Positions 19,987 through 27,787 of a DNA stretch of 64,000 bases are shown here, in pieces. The translations under genes were made by a program, and so were the position numbers. The notes below the pieces were generated by a model. It made no database searches. It was not told where the DNA came from and saw only the letters and a list, made by a program, of their open reading frames with translations. The stretch lies in assembly GCA_949710005.1 (NCBI GenBank), contig OX453272.1, forward strand, positions 41,866,457-41,930,456, in the 5' to 3' direction. Every line of letters begins with the position of its first letter. Position 1 is the stretch's first letter. Source of the stretch: Ricordea florida. Its lineage: Eukaryota; Cnidaria; Anthozoa; Corallimorpharia; Ricordeidae.

Positions 19987-20200
19987 AGCGAATCGGCGTG
20001 AACGTGAAGCTGGAAGTTATCCAGAAAACAGCATTGTTGGGGACAGCAAAGATAATAAGGAAAGTACTGACTCTATAAAAAGAAGGAAAAGAGAGTCCTG
20101 GGACCTGTGGTGACTTGTTGTAACCCGCTCCAAAGGACTATATACCAGGCCGAACATCCTAGTTTAGCCTGAGTCTACAAGTAATGGACATAATAATAAT
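19984..20200 (+). pseudogene. Retroelement-derived 3' remnant
   Basis: Frame fragments such as QKTALLGTAKIIRKVL and, downstream, PLQRTIYQAEHPSLA look like the tail of a retroelement ORF. I recognise the style of phrase from coral genomes but cannot name the family. No catalytic motif remains. Confidence 0.4.
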
Positions 20201-20309
20201 CATAATAATAATTGCAGCTGCAAGTTCGCTGATCATTGCATCCAGTATGAGCTGGAGCGAGCCCCATGCAGGAGGTCATGGGTAACTCGGTGGCTTGGGA
20301 TGACTGGTA

Positions 20310-21117
20310 TAAAATGGAAATTAATGCTTAAAAAACCAAGGAAATGTGGATAGGTTTTCAGAAAACTCGGCAATCTCAAGCCTCTAGTCTTACTGCATGT
20401 AGTATTGGAAACCAGGTATTAGATAGAGTTGAGGTGTTTAAGTTACTGGGAATTCATGTTCAGAGGGACTTAAGGGACGGACCATTAGAAAAGTGATGGG
20501 GGGTGGGGGGGTGGGGAAAAAAACAAAAAAAAATTCATGCAAGGGAAAATGCCAAGAAACAAAATTCATTCAAAGAAGAAGGTAAAAAGAAAAATTAATG
20601 AAGAAGGAAGGTCCAATTGTCACTTTTTCACACGTAATAAAAAAAAATCGTGCAGAGGGGTTCACCTAAAAAAAAATTCCTGCACAAGCAGTGAGCGAAA
20701 AAAAAAGTTCGTGCAAGCTGAAAATTCCCCATCACTTTTTTAATGGTCCGTCCCTTAACTACATACATCACCCAGACACACCCACTTTTGGAGTACGCTT
20801 TCCCCGTCTGGGGTGGCCTTCCTAAGTATTTGGCCGACGACTTGCAACGGATTCAAAATGGCTCAGTGCACATCCTTGGTCGCTCTAGAGATGCTTTAGA
20901 GCCTCTTGATGTAAGAAGGGACAGACACACTGTGCAGGCTTTTAACAGCATTTTACAGGTAGATGATCACCCATGCAAGAGATTCATTACGCGGTAACGC
21001 ACTCATACACCCTTCGAGCTCAACGAGCGGAGGTACCTGTACCGCGCACCAACAGAATTAGACTCGTTCATTCAACGCGGGGCAAGACTTCATAAAGTAG
21101 AACAGAGTTATTAACTG
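20310..21117 (+). pseudogene. Non-LTR retrotransposon RT C-terminal remnant
   Basis: Translated pieces read VFKLLGIHVQRDL just before the MITE at 20473, LLEYAFPVWGGLPKYLADDL and IQNGSVHILGR after it, and then, after a one-base shift near 20997, ELNERRYLYRAPTELDSFI. 'FKLLGI', 'LEYA.PVW....P.YL..DLE.IQ..A..II' are typical of the C-terminal end of CR1/L2/jockey-like reverse transcriptases. The catalytic RT core is absent. The copy is interrupted by a MITE and frameshifted, so it is dead. Confidence 0.75.
20473..20755. mobile_element. TA-flanked MITE, copy 1
   Basis: The ends AGGGACGGACCATTAGAAAA and the near-complement TTTTTTAATGGTCCGTCCCT are inverted repeats flanked by TA on both sides. The interior has repeated AAAAATTC.TGCA motifs. 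It interrupts the retrotransposon remnant. A second copy lies at 39916-40211. Confidence 0.8.
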
Positions 21118-21315
21118 AGTTACTAACTCATTCATTCAGCATGGGACAAGACTTAACAATGTAGAATAGAGATATTAACTGAGTTACTAACTCATTCATT
21201 CAGCATGGGACAAGACTTGACAATGTAGAATAGAGATATTAACTGAGTTACTAACTCATTCATTCAGCATGGGACAAGACTTGACAATCTAGAATAGAGA
21301 TATTAACTGAGTACA
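21072..21315. repeat. 64-bp tandem repeat derived from a LINE 3' end
   Basis: Three to four copies of a 64-bp unit (TAACTGAGTTACTAACTCAT, CATGGGACAAGACTTGACAA, TAGAATAGAGAT) follow the RT frame. The first, divergent copy still encodes FIQRGARLHKVEQSY, the last residues of the retroelement protein, so the array grew out of the LINE coding end. Confidence 0.8.
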
Positions 21316-21341
21316 GTACGGACCTCGAACTCGATTAATTA

Positions 21342-21424
21342 ACAACTATTCACCTCAGTGGAGGTGGCTAGTGGTGGATATAAATATCCACCACTAGCCA
21401 CCTCCAGTGAGGTGAATAGTTGTT
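21342..21424. repeat. Near-perfect palindrome
   Basis: AACAACTATTCACCTCA...GGTGGCTAGTGGTGGATA is followed after four bases by its complement with one mismatch, giving arms of about 40 bp. Next to it lies TTTTAGTATATACTAAAA, and a related TTTTAGTATATACTAA occurs at about 38281-38296 beyond the Polinton. Element 1 may have inserted near a pair of these foldback repeats. Confidence 0.8.
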
Positions 21425-21445
21425 TTAGTATATACTAAAACAGTG

Positions 21446-21959
21446 AGATAAATGTACACAAAAAAAAGAAAAGGGCTTGGAAAATGGAGGACTTCTCAAA
21501 TGACAATCCGAGGCAGCGCCGATCGCCGTTAGGGATTTTTTGCTGTAACTACTGCCGTACGTCTCGTTTTCTCGCTGAGAGAAAAGAAATTTTTAGTTCT
21601 AGTGGCGACATTTCATCAAATGGAATTGCAAACCCTTTCTGTATTTGAAACCATTCTGTAAAAAATATAGTTCAACTTTGGTTCTCAAGTGCACAAGCGA
21701 CATCAAATTTGGTTACGCAAGATTAATTTGCATTTGTAAACAAAACCTTTATCGTTGCTTTTTACCGCTAAACTTCGGGTTAAAAACATAAGCCATTACC
21801 TCTGAACACGGCCAAGCCAAATTTAGTCGCTTTCTTGGAGTTTCCAGGGACTGCTTCGTTGTTAATTTGGATGATTTCTTCGCCTGTCATACATACAAAC
21901 CGGGCCGCCATATTCGCGCGGAGGAGCGAAAAATTCGCAAGTTGCTCGGAGGTAAATAG
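21446..21959. other. Host flank left of Polinton element 1
   Basis: No coding signature beyond short frames. The sequence ends ...AAATAG, then CACAG (21960-21964), the left copy of the insertion-site repeat. Confidence 0.5.
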
Positions 21960-21964
21960 CACAG

Positions 21965-22287
21965 ACTACTATGTAAGCGGGTTTATACGCACGTTTTTAG
22001 GTTATTTTCAAATTTGACTGAAAATCTCTGTCCTTTTTTAGCTTATGGGTTATTTTCAAATTTGACTGAAAATCTTGTCTTTTTTTAGCTTAAGGCTCAT
22101 AAGTACGTTTTAGGTTTGGGAGGTCTCCAAGTCTCTGTAAAGCTTATAAGTACGTTTTAGGTTTGGGAGTTTCTGCAAAATTCATAAACACGTTTTAGGT
22201 TTGGGAGGGTCTCTCTGCGAAAAAATTTGAAAATAATTACGGTTTAAAAGAAAAATTAGTGAAATACAATACTAAATGGATCAAAAA
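21965..22287 (+). repeat. Polinton 1 left terminal inverted repeat
   Basis: The repeat contains three copies of CGTTTTAGGTTTGGGAG and two copies of GGTTATTTTCAAATTTGACT. It ends inside a gene: the first four codons (MDQK) of the SAP/Cys-His gene belong to the repeat. Confidence 0.95.
22243..22258 (+). promoter_or_regulatory. TTTAAAAGAAAAATTA box within the TIR
   Basis: This box lies 17 nt before the start codon at 22276 and, by TIR symmetry, also before the PolB start at 37911. Related TTTAAAAGAAAA boxes precede the DNA-binding gene (27762-27774) and the 22772 gene (22711-22726). It is a candidate promoter for replication/accessory genes. Confidence 0.6.
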
Positions 22288-22662
22288 TTACAAAGTTTGA
22301 ATATTCTGCAACTAAAATTTATTGCAAGGCAGTTGGAAATTAAGGGTCGTCATAAAATGATTAAAGCTGATTTAATTAATGAGTTGAAAAAATTTCCAGA
22401 TGAGGATATTGATAAGTTATTTTTAAAAGCTATTTTAATGTATAATTATTATTATTATTGCGAACATAGAATTAAAAAATATTCTTGCAAAGAATGCGGT
22501 GGATCACAAATATGCGTTCATGGGAAAAGAAAGTCTTACTGCATATTATGTGATGGTTCAGAAATATGTGTTCATAACAAACAAAAAAGTTTTTGCAAAG
22601 AATGCGGCGGATCACAAATATGTGAACATAATAAACAAAAGTATCATTGTAAGGAATGTTGA
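22276..22662 (+). CDS. SAP-like plus Cys/His-repeat protein
   Basis: 128 residues. The N-terminal part (about 8-50) reads as a SAP-type helix-turn-helix: LNILQLKFIARQLEIKGRHK, then MIKADLINELKKF, a DNA-binding fold. From about residue 60 there are three to four repeats of the form C-x2-H-x3-K-x3-C-x2-C-G-G-S-x-I, likely small zinc-binding units. The same repeat style occurs in many algal, oomycete and giant-virus proteins (recognition from memory). The homologue in element 2 (63551-63988) lies at the equivalent end. The start codon is inside the TIR. Likely a DNA-binding regulator or end-binding factor; the function is inferred only. Confidence 0.8.
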   Translation: MDQKLQSLNILQLKFIARQLEIKGRHKMIKADLINELKKFPDEDIDKLFLKAILMYNYYYYCEHRIKKYSCKECGGSQICVHGKRKSYCILCDGSEICVHNKQKSFCKECGGSQICEHNKQKYHCKEC

Positions 22663-22669
22663 AAATTAT

Positions 22670-22698
22670 GTTATGTAACCCTATTTTGGTTTCATAAC
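22670..22698. terminator. 3'-end hairpin after the SAP/Cys-His gene
   Basis: GTTATGTAACC pairs with GGTTTCATAAC (one mismatch) eight bases after the stop codon and is followed by AAAAAA. It is the same motif family as the hairpins at 23404 and 28672. Confidence 0.65.
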
Positions 22699-22771
22699 AA
22701 AAAATTTATGTTTTAAAAGAAAAATTATAAAATTGATTAAAAGTAGTTCAATAACGAGAAAAAAATATAAA

Positions 22772-23389
22772 ATGAAATTTAAGTATTACAACAATAAGAA
22801 GCTCAATATCTTTGCTTTTTTGGAGGAAATAAAAGAAGATTTATTAAAAAAGTTGGTGAAAAATAGGGAGTTTATAGAATATGAAGAATATGAATTATTT
22901 TATCGTGGACCGATAAAATTTAATGTAGAATATTATAATAAAAATTATAATTTTAGGCATTTTATTTCTTGGGATGAAAAAATAAATTTTGGGGTTGGGG
23001 GGATTGAAACAAATAAATTAGCAACAAAACTTTTAAAAATAGCCAACAAAGATTTTTTTGAATATGAATATAGATGGGGGTCTGATCCAATTTATGGTTG
23101 GGTTATTGAAAATGGAGAGGCGGTTCATCATTATTATGAAAATGGGGTTTATCTTGCTTATCACGATGAAGCGTGTAGAATTGAGGAATTTGATAAAAAC
23201 TTTGTGTTGAAAAAATTAGTTTTTGGTTTTGACATAAATGAAGATAAGATTGCGCATAAAGAGTTATTTTTCAAACCATTACATGAAGAATTAATGTCAG
23301 TAGCATGGCACCCATCTAGATATTTAAATTGGTGTGTCGATTTTGAGGAATTAAGAGATTTGAAAGAACGTTGGGGTGATGAAGATTAA
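22772..23389 (+). CDS. Conserved virus-type protein with AWHPSR motif
   Basis: 205 residues from the ATG at 22772; the frame is open 13 codons further up but only with a TTG. The body is rich in F, Y, N and K and has no known domain I can name. The C-terminus reads ELMSVAWHPSRYLNWCVDFE, close to the 'AWHP.R...WC.D..E' signature seen near the ends of many small proteins of giant DNA viruses. It lies between two hairpins and converges on the structural gene at 23440. There is no counterpart in element 2 within this window. Function unknown. Confidence 0.7.
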   Translation: MKFKYYNNKKLNIFAFLEEIKEDLLKKLVKNREFIEYEEYELFYRGPIKFNVEYYNKNYNFRHFISWDEKINFGVGGIETNKLATKLLKIANKDFFEYEYRWGSDPIYGWVIENGEAVHHYYENGVYLAYHDEACRIEEFDKNFVLKKLVFGFDINEDKIAHKELFFKPLHEELMSVAWHPSRYLNWCVDFEELRDLKERWGDED

Positions 23390-23403
23390 TATTATCTAAT
23401 TAT

Positions 23404-23433
23404 GTTATATAACTAAAGTAATAGTTACATAAC
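23404..23433. terminator. Convergent-gene hairpin
   Basis: GTTATATAACTA and TAGTTACATAAC form a stem with one mismatch and a short AT loop, exactly between the converging stops at 23389 and 23440. It could end transcripts from both sides. Confidence 0.7.
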
Positions 23434-23439
23434 AAAAAT

Positions 23440-24075
23440 TTATCTAAATCTTAAACTAAAAGTTATTGGCAATCCCCTTAAATCAAGTTTTTCCCATTCA
23501 TTGTCTAAGATAGTTAAATCGAAGTGGTTTATGGGGTTCTCATATTTTTGAATCGGAATTGTTGGATAATCATTTGAGGGTATGTTTGCAAGTAGGTTTG
23601 ACGGCGCAAGTTTCACAAGTTCTCCATATTTGGTGTTATTCATATATGATGACTTATTATCCACTATACTACACATAAGTCTCAAAGGTTCCCTAATCTG
23701 TATATTTATGGGATATAATTTACCAGGATTTATAACTTCAGGCACTCCTAAACCAATCGCTAACCCTTTCGTGAGTTTTATTTTAAAGTTCTTATTGGAA
23801 TAAAGATAGTCAACAGTGTCTGTCTCAATGATTGTTATCTTTTCCCTATCGGTGTCATTAAGAAAGATTGATTGAATATTACGAAACGAATATGTGCCAG
23901 GTTGTATTATTATTTTGGGCTGATTATTATCATTGAATAATATCTGTTGATCTTTGAAATTAATCAATCTTTTGGTTTTTAAATTACAATCCAGGAGTTG
24001 TATCTCACGAAGATTTTTCAGAGGAGGATCTAAATAAATCCTGGTTTTTGAATCATACATTGTAATACTCAACAT
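23440..24075 (-). CDS. Minor capsid (penton-like) candidate
   Basis: 211 residues beginning MLSITMYDSKTRIYLDPPL. It is beta-rich in appearance, with no membrane segment, and ends LRFR. Element 2 carries a very close homologue (62797-63432), the most similar protein pair between the two elements, and a short paralogue (59810-60202). Size, beta-strand pattern and place in the structural cluster fit a single-jelly-roll penton/minor capsid protein, which Polintons encode; this is inference, as no diagnostic motif exists. The start is supported by an upstream leader shared with element 2 and a TCTAAAGATG box. Confidence 0.7.
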   Translation of the reverse strand: MLSITMYDSKTRIYLDPPLKNLREIQLLDCNLKTKRLINFKDQQILFNDNNQPKIIIQPGTYSFRNIQSIFLNDTDREKITIIETDTVDYLYSNKNFKIKLTKGLAIGLGVPEVINPGKLYPINIQIREPLRLMCSIVDNKSSYMNNTKYGELVKLAPSNLLANIPSNDYPTIPIQKYENPINHFDLTILDNEWEKLDLRGLPITFSLRFR

Positions 24076-24101
24076 TTTTTTGTTTTGATTACTTCATGTT
24101 C

Positions 24102-24113
24102 ATCTTTAGATTT
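24102..24113 (-). promoter_or_regulatory. Late-type promoter box, penton-like gene
   Basis: AAATCTAAAGATG lies 26 nt before the start at 24075. Element 2 has ATTTAAAGGTG at the same distance, with a conserved GTAATCAAA spacer. Confidence 0.65.
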
Positions 24114-24127
24114 ATATAATCAAAACA

Positions 24128-25741
24128 TTAACGGAATAAAAACCAGGATAATAATGCTCCTCCAATTATTGAAATAACAAGATTATTTTGGTGGGAAGAT
24201 GTTTCTTCTATATTACTAACTTTTTTTTCATTTTTTGATTCAACGACTTTGTTTTGTTTAGGTTTTTCCGGTTGAGGATTGGTATTTAATAAAACCTTTG
24301 TTGCTCCCAAACTATGTCTTATTCCGACATTTTTTGTCTGCGCATTTATTGTATTATTTATCCCAAAAGTCATATCTTCTGTTACTCTTTTCAAAGCGTT
24401 ATTATACCCAATAACGCTTTTCGTATTTATTATTAAATTACTCGGCATTAGCCAAACGCCAGGAGCTACAGCTAAATCAAGTCGGGATTTTGATTCTTGA
24501 ACTGCTGTTTGATATCTTTGAATTGATTGGGATACATCATTTTCAATCACCGAACTTTCAAATAAAGTTATAAAGTTTTGTTGGGTTTCAAAACCTCCAC
24601 CTCCTTTACTAACAATTGAAGTTCTAGTATTAACTTGTGCGCCCAAAACACAATAAACAAAAGCCTCAATCGATCTATTTATTCTTCCCAAGCCCGCTTT
24701 TGTTAATCCATGCCCGGATTCTGGTATAAACCAAGCATATTGAAAATCAATAAAATGATCATTTCGAAGCATTGAAACTAAATTCCCCATATTTTTTCTT
24801 CCACCATCGTCGTAAAATTTATGATCGCGGCTTGGCCAAATATTAGCTTCTGTATCATAATTTCTTATGACCCTCACATTTTGAAATCCGCCGCCCTTTG
24901 CTTGCGCGGCTTCACTTCCCGGAACTGCATCATGGTCTGTATATCCTCCCCCATAATCAATGAATATATCACCAGCTCCGTGGTTTGCACCGCCTTTGAA
25001 TCTAAAATCCGCTAAAGTTTTGTTCCAGCCCTTGTAATCCTGATCATTACTTAACCCAAATTCTGCGCATAATCTATTATAAGCATTTTTGTCGTATGTA
25101 TTATTTTTCAAAGAAAAAGTTTCTCCCCCAGGCAATGGAACATTTAATTCCTGTAATATTCTTCTTATTGTAAAGTAAATGTGAAATACGAAAAAACTTC
25201 TAATAACTTTGGGGTATCCAAAAATATCACTTAAACTTACTCCGCATCCGGACGATGCACACCAAACCGCCATGTTTAATTGTTGCGGCCATTGTTTAAT
25301 ATTTGGTTTACTCAACCAGGCTCTAGTTTCTTTTCCACTGGTAAATCCCACAGTTTGATTTTTAAAAATATTCTTCATTGTCGCAGTGAAACTATCTTTT
25401 TCTGAAACATATATTTTCAGATTTGTTAATAATTTTGTAACATCAATAGCAAATTCGTTGAATTTAATTCCGGGTATTGGATATGGTTGTTTTGTAAATG
25501 TTAAACTTTTGGGAAATGAACTTACCCCAACTTTATTTTCTAAACCCAAATCTTCCTGCAATAACTTTTTCAAATTATCGGAAAGATCATCAGTCCATGT
25601 TTTTCCGGTGGGATCGTCATCAGACATAACTGCCGTCCCATTAACTTTCCATTTAACATATCCCCCATATAAATCATGTACATAACTGAATTTGGAAATA
25701 TTTGCTTTTGGGTAGCGGTTAATGAAATCGCTAAATAACAT
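24128..25741 (-). CDS. Conserved 537-residue Polinton structural protein
   Basis: The frame opens upstream to 25858 only through a TTG codon. I place the start at ATG 25741 because the element 2 homologue begins at the matching MLLNDFRNRYPKA and because a GATCTAAAGATC box lies 26 nt upstream. Conserved pieces include YGGYVKWKVNGTA, WPQQLN.AVWCA.SGCG, FHIYFTIRRIL, RFKGG.NHGAGDIF, NYDTEA..WP and a C-terminal hydrophobic anchor before LFR. A 60-residue low-complexity region precedes the anchor. The protein is shared by all three elements here. I cannot name a known family. Its size, abundance of W/Y and C-terminal anchor suggest a virion surface or vertex protein. Confidence 0.75.
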   Translation of the reverse strand: MLFSDFINRYPKANISKFSYVHDLYGGYVKWKVNGTAVMSDDDPTGKTWTDDLSDNLKKLLQEDLGLENKVGVSSFPKSLTFTKQPYPIPGIKFNEFAIDVTKLLTNLKIYVSEKDSFTATMKNIFKNQTVGFTSGKETRAWLSKPNIKQWPQQLNMAVWCASSGCGVSLSDIFGYPKVIRSFFVFHIYFTIRRILQELNVPLPGGETFSLKNNTYDKNAYNRLCAEFGLSNDQDYKGWNKTLADFRFKGGANHGAGDIFIDYGGGYTDHDAVPGSEAAQAKGGGFQNVRVIRNYDTEANIWPSRDHKFYDDGGRKNMGNLVSMLRNDHFIDFQYAWFIPESGHGLTKAGLGRINRSIEAFVYCVLGAQVNTRTSIVSKGGGGFETQQNFITLFESSVIENDVSQSIQRYQTAVQESKSRLDLAVAPGVWLMPSNLIINTKSVIGYNNALKRVTEDMTFGINNTINAQTKNVGIRHSLGATKVLLNTNPQPEKPKQNKVVESKNEKKVSNIEETSSHQNNLVISIIGGALLSWFLFR

Positions 25742-25767
25742 CTTATTCTTTGTTTCACAATTTGTCT

Positions 25768-25779
25768 GATCTTTAGATC
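25768..25779 (-). promoter_or_regulatory. Late-type promoter box, 537-residue gene
   Basis: GATCTAAAGATC is a 12-bp near-palindrome 26 nt upstream of ATG 25741; it decides the start codon against the more distal TTG. Confidence 0.65.
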
Positions 25780-25867
25780 TTTTAGAATAAGATGTAAATT
25801 TAATGTACTTCTCTATTAACTCCGGCGAAACAATTGCATCCAACTTCAGTTTTCTCAAAAGAAATCT

Positions 25868-26488
25868 TTAACCAGCCGGATTGGTTAATTCTTTTAATAG
25901 ATCTTCTCGTACTTTCTTCCTTATTATACTCATGTCGAAGTTTTTTTCTGAATCTTTTCTGAATTTTTGCCGTATTTCTTGTTTCAGTTTCTGAAACTTT
26001 TCCAATTCCGCCAAAATTATGGTGAATTCTTTATCGGATATATCATTATCCTTCAGAGCTTTTGAGACTAAATCGTTAATGGTGTTTAATTTTGATTTTG
26101 CAATGGCTACGGTTTGCTCGTGTTTACTAACTTTACCCGAAAGATTCTTGGATGCAAATCCAAATACGATTGAGAAAACCCCAAAAACACCACCAACCAC
26201 ACCCAAGGGCACGCCCACTATAGCTCCTAAACCCGTGAGAGAAGTTCCCAAACCGCTTGCAGATAGAAGAACTGAAACAAATCCTCCAGAAACACTAATT
26301 TTCGTGCATATTCCTCTTGCTCTATTATATTTTTTCCTCACTTCTTCGTAATGTCTAATTTCCTTTTCGAGATTTTGCAAAACTTCACTAGATTTCTGCA
26401 ATCTGAAATTAATTGTGCTTTCCCCTTTTTGTGTTTGGACATTATTATTAGGTAATTGAGGATAAAGATTTCCATTGTAGTCTCCCAT
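25868..26488 (-). CDS. Helix / glycine-hairpin / helix membrane protein (206 aa)
   Basis: The N-terminal YPQLP motif and an amphipathic helix (FRLQKSSEVLQNLEKEI) lead to a glycine-rich hydrophobic stretch, about residues 62-112, which could form two membrane helices (GGFVSVLLSASGLGTSL and GVPLGVVGGVFGVFS). A KVSKHEQTVAIAKSKLNTI helix and a charged coiled C-terminus follow. The homologue in element 2 (60214-60810) is highly similar throughout. The layout of helices around a Gly-rich hairpin suggests a membrane-active virion component, perhaps for entry or internal membrane. Function unproven. Confidence 0.75.
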   Translation of the reverse strand: MGDYNGNLYPQLPNNNVQTQKGESTINFRLQKSSEVLQNLEKEIRHYEEVRKKYNRARGICTKISVSGGFVSVLLSASGLGTSLTGLGAIVGVPLGVVGGVFGVFSIVFGFASKNLSGKVSKHEQTVAIAKSKLNTINDLVSKALKDNDISDKEFTIILAELEKFQKLKQEIRQKFRKDSEKNFDMSIIRKKVREDLLKELTNPAG

Positions 26489-26514
26489 ATTGTGTTTTTA
26501 CTGAACAGCATGAT

Positions 26515-26525
26515 ATCTTTAGATT
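26515..26525 (-). promoter_or_regulatory. Late-type promoter box, 206-aa gene
   Basis: AATCTAAAGAT lies 26 nt before the start. The following leader (ATCATG.TG.TCAGTAAAAA) is conserved in element 2. Confidence 0.7.
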
Positions 26526-26527
26526 GG

Positions 26528-27685
26528 TTACTTTGTCTTCTTTTTCATACTTTCAACAAAATATAGAACTACGGCCATTATCAATAACCAAGCATTCTTT
26601 CCCAAAAAGCCAATAACTTCACCGGCAGTTTTGAAAAGAAAGCTAACTATTGCGCCAACCATTCCTGGTAATATTTCACCCAGTTTTTTACCTAAAGTTT
26701 TTAATCCATTACCAACACCCCTACCCAATGCAGATAAACCCTTTGAAAGATTAGAAACTATAACACCAATTACGACTCCCACCGCACTTAAAATAGCAAA
26801 GACCGTAAATCCATACTTTTTGAAGATGTACTTTATTCGCTCTCTTAATGGTAAATTTTTAAGTATTTCATCTTTTTTGCTCTCAATGTCCGACAATTGT
26901 TCGACTATTTGCTCTTTCAATTTATCGTTCTCTGTTTTTAGACGATCCCTGCTCTCTTCTAGTTTTTGAAAATTTAACTTATCCTCCTTATATTTATCAA
27001 TCTCCTCTTTGTACAATTTTACTTCCTCCAAAATTTTCTCCGCTTGTGTTTTTAATTCTATGTTCTGTTTTACGGTTTGATCAAAAAGGGATTTATTCTC
27101 CGCCTGTTTTTCCTGTTGTTTCTCAATGAATAATCGAAGCTCGTTTTCTCTCTTCACATATCCTTCAATCTCCTCCGTTCGTGTTGCCAAAAGCGCGTCT
27201 ATTCCCTGCACTGCGGATTGTAATTCATTATGTTTTTCTTTCTCTTCATTTAAAATATTCAACATGGTTTCATAATCTGCGCCCAGTTCTTTTCTCATTC
27301 CTTTTGGTAAATCTTCGATCCTAAGATTACCATCTTTGTCAAGTATGATATGCGTTGTGGCGTTTGACCTATTACTTAATATCCCGATTATACTACCATC
27401 TTCTCCAAATTCAACATTAAATGATGCATTCTTCGGATCGAATTCAGGAAAATATCGTTTTAGATATTGGACTGCTTCTACCCTTCTTTCATCTCTAAAA
27501 CTATCTCGGCTCATATCTTCCGCAGGCTGATCCCATTGAGCCCTGTCTCTTGATTGGTTATAATCATCATAACCAGGATAATCTTGTTCAAGGGTATTTG
27601 CAGGTGGTTCAAATGTATTATCCCAATCCCAATTATTATCGTCATTATCTTTTGGAAAATCTTCCATTGGTATTTCTTCTTCCAT
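26528..27685 (-). CDS. Acidic / coiled-coil / double-membrane-hairpin protein
   Basis: 385 residues from ATG 27685; a further in-frame ATG at 27700 lies inside a leader that is out of frame in element 2, so I prefer the inner start (MEEEIPMEDFPKD matches MSKYEEIPLDDL). In order: acidic N-terminus, a small domain ending in SNRSNATTHIILDKDGNL, a long coiled coil (about 135-265), IFKKYGFTVFAILSAVGVVI (first membrane span), a glycine-rich amphipathic GKKLGEILPG region, and a final span ending NAWLLIMAVVLYFVE. The C-terminal 110 residues are nearly identical in element 2. I infer a virion protein that inserts in or disrupts membranes. Confidence 0.75.
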   Translation of the reverse strand: MEEEIPMEDFPKDNDDNNWDWDNTFEPPANTLEQDYPGYDDYNQSRDRAQWDQPAEDMSRDSFRDERRVEAVQYLKRYFPEFDPKNASFNVEFGEDGSIIGILSNRSNATTHIILDKDGNLRIEDLPKGMRKELGADYETMLNILNEEKEKHNELQSAVQGIDALLATRTEEIEGYVKRENELRLFIEKQQEKQAENKSLFDQTVKQNIELKTQAEKILEEVKLYKEEIDKYKEDKLNFQKLEESRDRLKTENDKLKEQIVEQLSDIESKKDEILKNLPLRERIKYIFKKYGFTVFAILSAVGVVIGVIVSNLSKGLSALGRGVGNGLKTLGKKLGEILPGMVGAIVSFLFKTAGEVIGFLGKNAWLLIMAVVLYFVESMKKKTK

Positions 27686-27709
27686 GATTTTTTTACTCAT
27701 CAGTAAGAA

Positions 27710-27720
27710 ATCTTTAGATT
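27710..27720 (-). promoter_or_regulatory. Late-type promoter box, coiled-coil gene
   Basis: AATCTAAAGAT is followed by the leader TTCTTACTGATGAGTAAAAA, where TTACT and AGTAA can pair. The same leader precedes the 72-aa gene (29327-29358) and the element 2 homologue (58579-58610). Confidence 0.7.
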
Positions 27721-27761
27721 ACCTTGAGTCGGAAAATAAAAGAAAAATTGATTTAAAAGAA

Positions 27762-27774
27762 AAGAGGAGTAAAT
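27762..27774 (+). promoter_or_regulatory. TTTAAAAGAAAAG box before the DNA-binding gene
   Basis: 13 nt before the start codon; matches the TIR box at 22243 that precedes PolB and the SAP gene. Confidence 0.55.
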
Positions 27775-27787
27775 AAAAAGAAATAAA

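Noticed and set aside
25742..25858. N-terminal extension of the 537-aa protein up to 25858.
   Set aside because: It starts only with TTG, is absent in element 2, and contains the promoter box of the shorter form.
27690..27712. CTGATGAG in the conserved leader resembles the core of a hammerhead ribozyme.
   Set aside because: No GAAA core or three-stem arrangement follows; the match is explained by a short leader hairpin.
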